Of a DNA stretch of 64,000 nucleotides, positions 46,610 to 54,593 are shown piece by piece (position 1 is the stretch's first letter; the number at the start of each line of letters is the position of its first letter). The stretch covers positions 142,321-206,320 of the forward strand of contig NZ_LMEX01000002.1 of the NCBI RefSeq assembly GCF_001426645.1, read 5' to 3'. The notes below the pieces were generated by a model that saw nothing but the letters and a program-made list of their open reading frames with translations, was not told the DNA's origin and did no database searches. This DNA comes from Rhodanobacter sp. Root480 (GTDB lineage: Bacteria > Pseudomonadota > Gammaproteobacteria > Xanthomonadales > Rhodanobacteraceae). The position numbers and the translations under genes were made by a program.

Positions 46610-47217
46610 GCAGCGACCTCGGGTGTACGCCACAACTGCCGCAGATCGATGCCGGCGAACACGGTGATCAGCACGGTCAACACCGCGTAGGCATAGATAC
46701 CCGGCTCCGGTGTCACGTCGAAATACGTGTGCGCCTTGACGATCGCCACCAGCGCGCCCAGCACGAACACCTCGCTCATCGTCCACGGGTTCAGGTAATG
46801 CAACCCCACCATCATCGGCACGAAGCCCGGCGCGCGACGGCCTTGCCGGGCAAACCACAGCAGCCAGCCCAACTGCAGCATCTTCAGCAACGGCAGGAAA
46901 AACAGCGTGGCCGCCACCAGCACCGAGACGATGCCCGCGTCCTCGCGCCACATCGCGATGATCACGCCCCACAACGTGGAGCTGCTGTGCTGGCCGCTGA
47001 GTCCCAGCATCACGATCGGCCACATGTTGGCCTGCACGAACACGATCAGCGCGGTGACGATCAGCGCCAGCATCGCGTTCGTGCTCAACCGGTAATGGCG
47101 CTGCAACACCTTGCCGCAACGCGCGCAACGCGCCACCTCGCCGCGCGAAAGCGCCAGCCGCTGGTGCACCGTGTCGCAATGTTCGCAGACGATCAACGCT
47201 TCGGACGTCGTGCCCAT
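46606..47217 (-). CDS. pqiA: PqiA family membrane protein, first half-size copy
   Basis: 203 residues. CxxC pairs in VCEHCDTVHQRL and VARCARCGKVLQR form the zinc ribbon, then four membrane helices with the conserved FVQANMWPIVMLGL and HYLNPWTMSEVFVLG. It matches the N-terminal half of E. coli PqiA. It is the first gene of the pqiA1-pqiA2-pqiB-pqiC operon and lies divergent from cnoX with 143 bases between. Confidence 0.92.
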   Translation of the reverse strand: MGTTSEALIVCEHCDTVHQRLALSRGEVARCARCGKVLQRHYRLSTNAMLALIVTALIVFVQANMWPIVMLGLSGQHSSSTLWGVIIAMWREDAGIVSVLVAATLFFLPLLKMLQLGWLLWFARQGRRAPGFVPMMVGLHYLNPWTMSEVFVLGALVAIVKAHTYFDVTPEPGIYAYAVLTVLITVFAGIDLRQLWRTPEVAA

Positions 47218-47360
47218 GCACTCCAACCCCTGCCGGCCGCGGATGCGGCGACCGCGCAATTCTCGCAAATCCGCCGTGAACGCGCTCAGATGCGGTCGCG
47301 CGGTTGATATGCTGGGCGGCGCCCTGATCTGAATCGGCATCCGCCAAGCTGGAGTTACCC

Positions 47361-48224
47361 GTGACTGACGCCCCCACATTGCCTGTTGTTTTCGACGTCG
47401 ATACGCAGACCTTCGAAGCCGATGTATTGCAGGCCTCGCTGACCACACCCGTGCTGGTGGATTTCTGGGCGCCCTGGTGCGAGCCGTGCAAGACGCTGGG
47501 GCCGATGCTGGAAAAGCTCGCCGCCGAGTACAACGGCGCCTTCCGGCTGGGCAAGGTCGACGTGGACCAGCAACAGGAACTGGCCGGCATGTTCGGCATC
47601 AAGAGCATCCCGACTGTGGTGATGGTGAAGGACGGCCAGGTGCTGGACGGCTTCGCCGGCGCGCTGCCGGAAGGCCAGTTGCGCGAGTTCCTGTCGCGCC
47701 ACGTGCAGCCGCTGGAAGCCACCGATGACGGGCTGGACGACGCCACCCCGGAAACCCCCGAGCAGGCGCTGGGGCGCATCCAGCAGGCGATCGCCGCCGA
47801 GCCGGACAAGGCCGAGCTGAAACTCGACCTGGCCCTGGCCCTGCTGCGCGTCGGCCAGACCGCCGCCGCCGAAGCGGAACTAGCCGCCCTGCCCGTCAAC
47901 CTGGCCACCGACGCCCGCGCCGTACGCCTGCGCAGCGAACTGGATCTAGCCCATGCGCTGAAAAGCGCGCCCGAGCTGACTACGCTGCAGCAACGCGTGG
48001 AAGCCGACGGCAACGACTGGGAAGCACGCGACCAGTTGGGCGTGCGCCTGTTGCTCGAAGGCGACGTCGAAGCCGGCCTCGACCAGTTTCTGGTCATCCT
48101 GCAGAAGGCACGGGACTGGAACGACGGCCAGGCCAAGAAGCGTCTGCTTGCCGCGTTTACCACGCTGGATGATGCGGACGTGGTGGGTCGTTACCGGCGC
48201 AAGATGGCGTCGCTGTTGTTTTGA
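47361..48224 (+). CDS. cnoX: CnoX/YbbN thioredoxin-TPR co-chaperone
   Basis: 287 residues. The N-terminal thioredoxin domain has the active site DFWAPWCEPCKTLGP (Cys40, Cys43); the C-terminal half (about 130-287) is TPR-like alpha repeats (PEQALGRIQQAIAAEPDKAELKLDLALALL, and WEARDQLGVRLLLEGDVEAGLDQFL). CnoX protects GroEL clients under oxidative stress. E. coli CnoX lacks the first cysteine and is activated by hypochlorite, whereas this copy keeps a complete CxxC, like the Caulobacter type, and should be redox-active. The start is a GTG with GGAG six bases upstream. Confidence 0.93.
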   Translation: MTDAPTLPVVFDVDTQTFEADVLQASLTTPVLVDFWAPWCEPCKTLGPMLEKLAAEYNGAFRLGKVDVDQQQELAGMFGIKSIPTVVMVKDGQVLDGFAGALPEGQLREFLSRHVQPLEATDDGLDDATPETPEQALGRIQQAIAAEPDKAELKLDLALALLRVGQTAAAEAELAALPVNLATDARAVRLRSELDLAHALKSAPELTTLQQRVEADGNDWEARDQLGVRLLLEGDVEAGLDQFLVILQKARDWNDGQAKKRLLAAFTTLDDADVVGRYRRKMASLLF

Positions 48225-48266
48225 TGGTTTGAGGAGCAGCACGAGCGTCGCTCCTCACCGATCACC

Positions 48267-48347
48267 CTGAGCGTAGCCGCGCAGCGGTGAAGTCGAAGGG
48301 CATGGCCGAGGAAGACTTCGACTTCGCCGCTGCGCGGCTACGCTCAG
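48267..48347. repeat. 32-bp inverted repeat after cnoX
   Basis: Arms 48267-48298 and 48316-48347 match at 31 of 32 positions (CTGAGCGTAGCCGCGCAGCG start) around a 17-base loop. It forms a very strong hairpin between two same-strand genes. It is likely a dispersed palindromic element that can also work as a transcript end, although no T-run follows. Confidence 0.85.
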
Positions 48348-48415
48348 TCCGAACGGTTGGAGGGAATGCTTCCCGCCCCATTCTCGCGTCCATCTCTCCC
48401 AATCACCGAGCCCTC

Positions 48416-48868
48416 ATGCGCGCCTCCACCTTCCGTCGCCTGTTCAACCTCTGGCCGCCGTTCCTGTGCAACAGCATGCGGCTGCAAATGCTCAGCGACG
48501 ACTGGCGCGAGACGCGCGTGGTATTGCACCTGCGCCCGTGGAATCGCAACTATGTGAAAAGCCAGTTCGGCGGCAACCTGTTCGCCATGACCGACCCGTT
48601 CTGGATGCTGCTGGTGATGCACCAGTTGGGCAGCGACTACTACGTATGGGACAAGGCCGCCGCGATCGACTTCGTGGCACCCGGGCGCGAGGACGTCTAC
48701 GCGCATTTCAAGCTGGAACCGGCCGTGGTGGATGAATTGCGCGCCGCGGCGGCGAACGGCGAAAAGGTGCTGCGCTGGTTCGAAACCGAGGTGGTCACCA
48801 GTAGCGGCAAGGTGATCGCCCGCGTGCGCAAGCAGATCTACGTGCGACTGAAGCCCAAGGCGCGCTGA
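48416..48868 (+). CDS. DUF4442 (hot-dog fold) protein
   Basis: 150 residues. The opening FRRLFNLWPPFLCNSMRLQML and the central NRNYVKSQFGGNLFAMTDPFWMLLVMHQLG fit DUF4442, a thioesterase-like hot-dog family. Catalytic function is not shown. It is probably monocistronic; the preceding 32-bp hairpin separates it from cnoX. Confidence 0.85.
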   Translation: MRASTFRRLFNLWPPFLCNSMRLQMLSDDWRETRVVLHLRPWNRNYVKSQFGGNLFAMTDPFWMLLVMHQLGSDYYVWDKAAAIDFVAPGREDVYAHFKLEPAVVDELRAAAANGEKVLRWFETEVVTSSGKVIARVRKQIYVRLKPKAR

Positions 48869-48892
48869 GTCGCGCGTACGGTGGGAGCGGCT

Positions 48893-49915
48893 TCATCCCC
48901 CGCTCGAACGCCGCACCATCAGCTTCACCGGCAGCACTGCGCTTTCCACCGGCTCGCCGCGGATCTGGCTCAGCAGGCTGTCCACCAGCACTTCGCCGGC
49001 ACGCTTGGTGTCCTGCAACACGGTGGTCAGCGGCGGGCTGACGAAGCTGGCGGTGGCGATGTCGTCGAAGCCGGCCAGCGCGACATCCTGGGGCACCTGC
49101 AGGCCGTGGTCGCCCAGTGCATGCAGGGCGCCGATGGCGATCAGGTCGCTGGCGGCAAACACCGCGTCATACGGCGTGGCGCGGCTGATCAGCGTGCGCA
49201 TCGCCTCGTAGCCCGATTGCTCGGTGCTTTCGGCGTTGACCTGCAGCGAGGCCTCGACCGGCAAACCCGCCCGTTGCAAGGCATCGACGTAACCGCGGTA
49301 GCGCTCGAAGAACTCCGGGTAGTGGCTGGTCGCGTCGCCCAGGAAGGCGATGCGGCGACGGCCGCGTTCCAGCAGGTGCTCAGCCACCGCCTGGCCGCCG
49401 CGAAAATTGTCGCAGCCGATGGAAACGCCGGGCTGGTTGGGCAGCACCGCGCCCCAACGCACGAAATGCGTGCCTTGCGCCACCAGCTTTTCCAGCTTGT
49501 CGCGATAGGCCAGGTAATCGCCGTAACCCAGCAGGATGATGCCGTCGGCTTTCTTGCTGTCGGCGAAATCGGCATGCCAGTCGCGCGAGAACTGCTGGAA
49601 CGAAATCAGCAGGTCGTAGCCCTGCCGCGCGCAGGCGCGGGTGATCGAGCCCAGCATCGACAGGAAGAACGGATTGATATGCGACTCATCCGCCGTGGGG
49701 TCCTCGAAGAACAGCAACGCCAGCGTGCCCGAGTACATGCGGCGCAGGCTGGAGGCGTTCTTGTCCACCGTGTAGTTGAGTTGGTCGGCCGCAGCCTGGA
49801 TGCGCCGACGGGTTTCCGCGCTGACCAGGGTGCTGCCACTGAGCGCCCGCGACACCGTGGCCTGGGAAACCCCGGCCAGGTGGGCGATGTCGAGCGATGT
49901 GGCTTTTCTTTTCAT
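48893..49915 (-). CDS. LacI-family transcriptional regulator
   Basis: 340 residues. The helix-turn-helix is SLDIAHLAGVSQATVSRALSGS with the hinge helix AAADQLNYTVDKNASSLRR; the periplasmic-binding-protein-like domain follows (DGIILLGYGDYLAY, SIGCDNFRGGQAVAEHLLERGRRRIAFLGD, DAVFAASDLIAIGALHAL). It should respond to a sugar, but no sugar transport or catabolic gene is adjacent, so its target is unknown. Confidence 0.93.
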   Translation of the reverse strand: MKRKATSLDIAHLAGVSQATVSRALSGSTLVSAETRRRIQAAADQLNYTVDKNASSLRRMYSGTLALLFFEDPTADESHINPFFLSMLGSITRACARQGYDLLISFQQFSRDWHADFADSKKADGIILLGYGDYLAYRDKLEKLVAQGTHFVRWGAVLPNQPGVSIGCDNFRGGQAVAEHLLERGRRRIAFLGDATSHYPEFFERYRGYVDALQRAGLPVEASLQVNAESTEQSGYEAMRTLISRATPYDAVFAASDLIAIGALHALGDHGLQVPQDVALAGFDDIATASFVSPPLTTVLQDTKRAGEVLVDSLLSQIRGEPVESAVLPVKLMVRRSSGG

Positions 49916-50026
49916 CCGCGGTCGATCCGGGAAAACTGGCCAGAAGGCGGCGCCCCATCCGGATGCCGGCGGGCTGTCTTCGAATCCTAGCTGTTTTGCC
50001 CGAGGCGCGGGGCGAGGCCCGCCCGC

Positions 50027-51844
50027 CTATTCCTGCGCGTTGATCACCGCCAGGAAATCGCGGCCATAGCGCTTGAGCTTGGCTTCGCCCACGCCACTGA
50101 TGGTGGCCAGTTCGTCTTCGGTGGTGGGCAATGCGCGCAGCATCGCCAGCAAGGTGGCGTCGTGGAAAACCACGTACGGCGGCACGCCCTGCTGTTTGGC
50201 CAGTTGCGTGCGCACGGCGCGCAAGGCATCCCACATGTCCTGCTCGTAAGCCTCGATGCCCAGACTGCCGCCGCCCGTGACCAGCTTGCTGTCGCGGCGA
50301 CGACGGGCAGCGCGCTCGGGCCGCGCATCCTCGCGCAGCTTCACCGATTGGCCGCCGCTGAGCACACCACGGCTGGCGGCGGTAAGGCGCAGGGTGCCAT
50401 AGCCTTCGGCATCGGCCTCCAGCAAACCAGCCGCAAGCAACTGGCGGAACACCGAGCGCCACTGCTTCTCGTCCATGTCCGCGCCGACGCCGAAGGTGCT
50501 GAGCTGGTGATGGCCCAGGCTGCGCACGCGCTCGGTTTCCTCGCCGCGCAGAATGTCGATGACATGGCCCGAACCAAAACGCTGGCCGCTGCGGTACACC
50601 GCCGACAGCGCCTTCTGCGCGGGCACGGTGGCATCCCAGGTTTTAGGCGGCGCGATGCAGTTGTCGCAATGACCGCAGGGGCCGGGATAACTTTCACCGA
50701 ACGCGCCCAGCAGCAACTGCCGACGGCAATCGGTGGCTTCGGCATACGCCAGCAGCGATTCCAGCTTCTGCCGCTCCACGCGCTTGCGCTCATCGGCCGA
50801 TTCGGACTGCGCGATCATCTGGCTCATGGTGACCACGTCGGACAGCCCGTAGATCATCCACGCTTCGGCCGGCAAACCATCACGACCGGCGCGGCCGGTT
50901 TCCTGGTAATAGCCCTCGATGCTGCGCGGCAGATCCAGATGCGCCACGAAGCGCACATCGGGCTTGTCGATGCCCATGCCGAACGCCACCGTGGCGACCA
51001 TCACCACGCCGTCCTCGCGCAGGAAGCGCTTCTGGTTTTTCGCACGCGTCGCCGCATCCAGCCCGGCGTGGTACGGCAGCGCCTCCACGCCCGATTCGGC
51101 CAGCCACGCGGTGGTGTCGTCCACCTTGCGCCGGCTGAGGCAATACACGATGCCCGATTCGCCCTGATGTCCCAGCAGGAATTCGCCCAGCTGGCGCTTG
51201 GCGTTGTGGCGCAGGCCCACCCGGTAGCCGATGTTGGGCCGATCGAAACTGGATACGAACTGGCGCGCGTTCTGCAGCGACAACCGCTCCACGATCTCCT
51301 CGCGCGTGCGCGGGTCGGCGGTGGCGGTGAGCGCGATGCGTGGCACCTGCGGAAAACGCTGCTGCAGGATCGCCAGCTCACGGTATTCGGGCCGGAAATC
51401 GTGGCCCCACTGCGAGACGCAATGCGCCTCGTCGATGGCGAACAACGCCACTTCGGTGCGCTCAAGCTGAGCCAGGAACCGGCCGGTGAGCAGCCGCTCC
51501 GGCGCCACGTAAAGCAGGTTCAGCTCGCCCGCTTCCAGCTGCCGCTCCACCTCGCGCTGCTCGGCGGCCGCCAGGCTGGAATTGAGAAACGCCGCGGCCA
51601 CGCCCGCTTCGCGCAACGCGTCGACCTGATCCTGCATCAGCGCAATCAACGGCGACACCACGATGCCCGTGCCCTGGCGCAGCAGCGCCGGCACCTGGTA
51701 GCAAAGCGATTTGCCGCCGCCCGTGGGCATCAGCACCAGCGCATCGCCGCCTTCGCTGAGATGCTCCACCACGGCCTGCTGCTGGCCGCGGAAACTGGAA
51801 TAACCGAAAACGCTTTGCAGCAGGTCGAGAGCGGGGGAAGTCAT
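50027..51844 (-). CDS. recQ: ATP-dependent DNA helicase RecQ
   Basis: 605 residues. Motifs: [16 protein letters not shown] (I), [20 protein letters not shown] (II), TATADPRT (III), HAGLDAATR (IV region) and [10 protein letters not shown] (VI). The RQC zinc cysteines lie in [25 protein letters not shown], and a C-terminal HRDC domain (about 525-605, [27 protein letters not shown]) is present. It unwinds forked DNA in recombination repair. It is monocistronic; the flanking 99 bases up to the effector gene hold nothing recognised. Confidence 0.96.
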   Translation of the reverse strand: MTSPALDLLQSVFGYSSFRGQQQAVVEHLSEGGDALVLMPTGGGKSLCYQVPALLRQGTGIVVSPLIALMQDQVDALREAGVAAAFLNSSLAAAEQREVERQLEAGELNLLYVAPERLLTGRFLAQLERTEVALFAIDEAHCVSQWGHDFRPEYRELAILQQRFPQVPRIALTATADPRTREEIVERLSLQNARQFVSSFDRPNIGYRVGLRHNAKRQLGEFLLGHQGESGIVYCLSRRKVDDTTAWLAESGVEALPYHAGLDAATRAKNQKRFLREDGVVMVATVAFGMGIDKPDVRFVAHLDLPRSIEGYYQETGRAGRDGLPAEAWMIYGLSDVVTMSQMIAQSESADERKRVERQKLESLLAYAEATDCRRQLLLGAFGESYPGPCGHCDNCIAPPKTWDATVPAQKALSAVYRSGQRFGSGHVIDILRGEETERVRSLGHHQLSTFGVGADMDEKQWRSVFRQLLAAGLLEADAEGYGTLRLTAASRGVLSGGQSVKLREDARPERAARRRRDSKLVTGGGSLGIEAYEQDMWDALRAVRTQLAKQQGVPPYVVFHDATLLAMLRALPTTEDELATISGVGEAKLKRYGRDFLAVINAQE

Positions 51845-51943
51845 CCTGCAATGCTAGCAAACCGCGGGATGGCGTCTGTCGGCGGATGGCGCACGCATCG
51901 TTCAGCCATGGCGTGCCGACGACGGCGATTTCGCCTGCGCGAG

Positions 51944-53914
51944 TTACCGCCCGGCGAGCCCCGGCCCCTGCTGGATAGCCGCGCTTTGCGACGTGGCCCA
52001 GCCCGCCATTTGCGGCTGCTGATCGTATTGCCGGATCTGCAGGATGGATTGCTGCGGCTGGGGTGACGGGACCCTCACATCGACGCTGGCCGGCGTGGCC
52101 AACATGCCCGATCCCCGGAACAGCATTTGACCACCGGCCCGGTCGAAATGGACCTGTTGCAGGTTATGCGCCGTGATCTCGTGCGCATGACATGCAGCCG
52201 TGAATTGCAGCAAACGGGCTTCCGAAGCATCGGGAATACGTCGATGCAGCTCGTTGTAAAGCGCATGGTTGGTGCTGTCTGGATGGCGCGGATCGCTGAC
52301 CTCGTGAGCCGGATCGGCCGGAACGACGGCGCGGACCTGGTCGGGTAAAGGCTCGGCCGGCTGCGAGGCCGCTGGCGTCTGTCCAAGCCACCGTCCTGGA
52401 TGTGACAAGGCGTCGTAGGCTTCGCCAGCGGCTCGCTCCGCCGCATCAATCCCATGTGACACCGTCCGTTTGACATCTGAATAGGCATGTCCGACGGCAT
52501 CCACCATCTCTCCGAACCGCGCGTGGTTTTCGATAGAGCTATCGATACGGCGCACCAGGGTCGCCTCGGCCTGATGCACCCCGGATTGCACCGCACTGGC
52601 ATAGGCATGAACGCCTTGTTCCACGCCATGCTTGAGTTCCTGCCCCAACCCGGCAACGAATTGACCCGTAGCGTGAGCGGCCTGGCCGGCGAGGTGGCTG
52701 GTCCGCGCCAGCCCCTCCGCTTCGACATGCGTAGCAAAACCGAGAGCCTTCGCACCCAGGGCGACACCACCGGCAACGCCTGGGTCCAGCGGCGCAGCTG
52801 CCCAGGCGATACGTGAAGCCTCATCTGCCCGCTGCTGCACGGCGTGCCCCGTCGAGCGGATACCATCCGCCAACTGATCAGCACCCCGCTGCACGTACTG
52901 GCCGCCAGCCTGAGACAAGACACTGCCCTGCTCCAAGGCACCCGTGGCGCCCTCGACGACGCGGTTGTGCTCCAGCGCATCCCGGATCGATGAATCAACC
53001 AGGGATGCGTGATATTCCATCAGCTGCTGCTGCATCCGTGGAGACAAGTGCGCGTAAGTGGATTCCAGATTCAGATGTTCCGTACTGTTCAATGCCACCG
53101 CCAACTCGGCGCGCGAGTCGTACACATCACCTCGGAAATGGTCGATGGCGGCCTTGTTCTCCGCGTAATTTTTCCTGGCGTGCGCCATGTTCTCCGGCTT
53201 CAACACGCTATCCGGGCCGGTGAAATGGGTGCCGCTGTGATCACCCAGGCTCATGGCTAGCAACGGGTTTGGCCCGATCACACCTGGATCTGCATCGAGG
53301 TAGCGTGCACCACGCAGTTTCGTCAGATCCTGATCACTGGCGAGTGTCACCACCTGTCCATAGTGGCGACTGGCTGCACTTACCGGGTCGCCAGCCATCA
53401 CATAATTGATGACCCTGTCGCCACCCTCAGGCAGGCCGTAGCCCAGGTCTACGGCGCCGTACCCATTGATCGTCATGCCTCGCAGCCCGAATTCCGACGC
53501 CAGAACCTCGACCTCCGCACCTGCCAGGGAGTGACCGGCGAGTGTGATCTTGTCCCTGGGAACACCCGCCTTTTCGGCTTTGTCGAGTATTTCTCTGACG
53601 AAAGAGCGTGCGTCGTCCATTTGTGGATTGACGCGATCCCTGACCATCCGGTAATCGGCAATGGCGTCCTTTACCGTGACACTGGTGTGATGCAAGACAT
53701 CCGGATCCGTGCCGCGAGGGGCGATGATGATTTCACCCGTAGCCACGCTTTGATAAGCCGTGCCATGAAACCCACTTGGATTCGCCGCGTAGCCGAACAC
53801 CCTGTATTTGTGATCATGCAAATCCACTTCCTTTTGCTTGCTCACCTGTATCCGCGAGCGATCCTCATAAGCATCAACGGCCGCAGCAGCAGAAACTTCC
53901 GGATCGAGGCTCAT
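51944..53914 (-). CDS. XVIPCD-containing type IV secretion effector with lipase-like N terminus (X-Tfe candidate)
   Basis: 656 residues. The N-terminal 200 residues resemble class 3 lipases: a TGEIIIAPRGTDP strand, ITLAGHSLAGAEVEVLA with candidate nucleophile Ser129 (GHSLA, Ala replacing the usual second Gly), and an acid in the GYGAVDLGYG to VINYVMAGDPVSAA region. A long alpha-helical, Ala/Gln-rich middle follows. The end (about 545-656) is an XVIPCD: DPRHPDSTNHALYNELHRRIPDA, then AACHAHEITAHNLQQVHFD and a Gln-rich tail. XVIPCD is the signal recognised by VirD4 of bacteria-killing X-T4SS. It overlaps the lipoprotein gene by four bases. Likely a phospholipase toxin; activity is inferred. Confidence 0.85.
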   Translation of the reverse strand: MSLDPEVSAAAAVDAYEDRSRIQVSKQKEVDLHDHKYRVFGYAANPSGFHGTAYQSVATGEIIIAPRGTDPDVLHHTSVTVKDAIADYRMVRDRVNPQMDDARSFVREILDKAEKAGVPRDKITLAGHSLAGAEVEVLASEFGLRGMTINGYGAVDLGYGLPEGGDRVINYVMAGDPVSAASRHYGQVVTLASDQDLTKLRGARYLDADPGVIGPNPLLAMSLGDHSGTHFTGPDSVLKPENMAHARKNYAENKAAIDHFRGDVYDSRAELAVALNSTEHLNLESTYAHLSPRMQQQLMEYHASLVDSSIRDALEHNRVVEGATGALEQGSVLSQAGGQYVQRGADQLADGIRSTGHAVQQRADEASRIAWAAAPLDPGVAGGVALGAKALGFATHVEAEGLARTSHLAGQAAHATGQFVAGLGQELKHGVEQGVHAYASAVQSGVHQAEATLVRRIDSSIENHARFGEMVDAVGHAYSDVKRTVSHGIDAAERAAGEAYDALSHPGRWLGQTPAASQPAEPLPDQVRAVVPADPAHEVSDPRHPDSTNHALYNELHRRIPDASEARLLQFTAACHAHEITAHNLQQVHFDRAGGQMLFRGSGMLATPASVDVRVPSPQPQQSILQIRQYDQQPQMAGWATSQSAAIQQGPGLAGR

Positions 53915-54522
53915 GGATTAGCCTCTTTTATAGTCAAAGTAACTGGAAAGAAGTCATCAGGATTCTTCTTATATTCAGGCCTCGTGGCGGAGAAAGCGGG
54001 CGCACTGTCCAGATCTTTCACCTGTTCGGAAAGATCGCTTTTTCTAAAATAATCAGTTTGCGGAGATCTAAGAGCATCACCCACCAACTGGGATGAGCCG
54101 AATCCAACTCCGTCCACCTTGAAGTCAGGCGCAACTTGAGTCGCATCCCAGTGACAAACCCCCTTTCCAAAATAATCATCATCTCGCAAGGCGTCTCGAT
54201 AAAAATACCCACGCCACGTGTTTCTTCCAATGGGCACCATTTCAAAATCGTAACTGGTATTCGGAACGTTGCGACCTCCAGTAAAGGTATCTTGGGGCAC
54301 GCACTCCGCATTGACGACATCAAAAAAAACCACGCCCTTTACTGAGTCCCACGGTCCGGGCGAATCCACTGTGGCGGTAACTTCATAGCGTTTGACGGGA
54401 TGAGGATTTTTCTCTGGATTCTTCGGGTCACCGTGCATGGCGGAGCATCCTGTGGTCAGAGCGATGGTCAAAATGAGTGCGGCAGCGGCTCTAAGCGGCA
54501 TCGTAAGGATCCTTTCGGCCAT
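53911..54522 (-). CDS. lipoprotein, candidate immunity protein of the XVIPCD effector (X-Tfi)
   Basis: 203 residues. The signal peptide ends in a lipobox (LTIALTTGCSAMHGD), so the mature part is anchored in the periplasm, where an incoming lipase effector would act. The stop overlaps the effector start (ATGA), the usual effector-immunity linkage. The mature sequence shows no known domain; it has paired cysteines in NAECVPQDTF and KGVCHWDATQ. The DNA is visibly richer in A/T than its neighbours (several A-runs), suggesting transfer of the pair. Confidence 0.78.
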   Translation of the reverse strand: MAERILTMPLRAAAALILTIALTTGCSAMHGDPKNPEKNPHPVKRYEVTATVDSPGPWDSVKGVVFFDVVNAECVPQDTFTGGRNVPNTSYDFEMVPIGRNTWRGYFYRDALRDDDYFGKGVCHWDATQVAPDFKVDGVGFGSSQLVGDALRSPQTDYFRKSDLSEQVKDLDSAPAFSATRPEYKKNPDDFFPVTLTIKEANP

Positions 54523-54593
54523 GATGGAGCTCCTCGTTGGACGGCAGGCGAGGACGGAACGATACGACACCGAGCCTCCTTTTTTGTTGATTC

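Noticed and set aside
45971..48163. A 730-residue open frame on the minus strand running through pqiA, the intergenic region and the opposite strand of cnoX.
   Set aside because: Only the last 212 residues (from 46609) are a real PqiA-type gene. The rest is antisense to cnoX and low in family-like content, a high-GC artefact.
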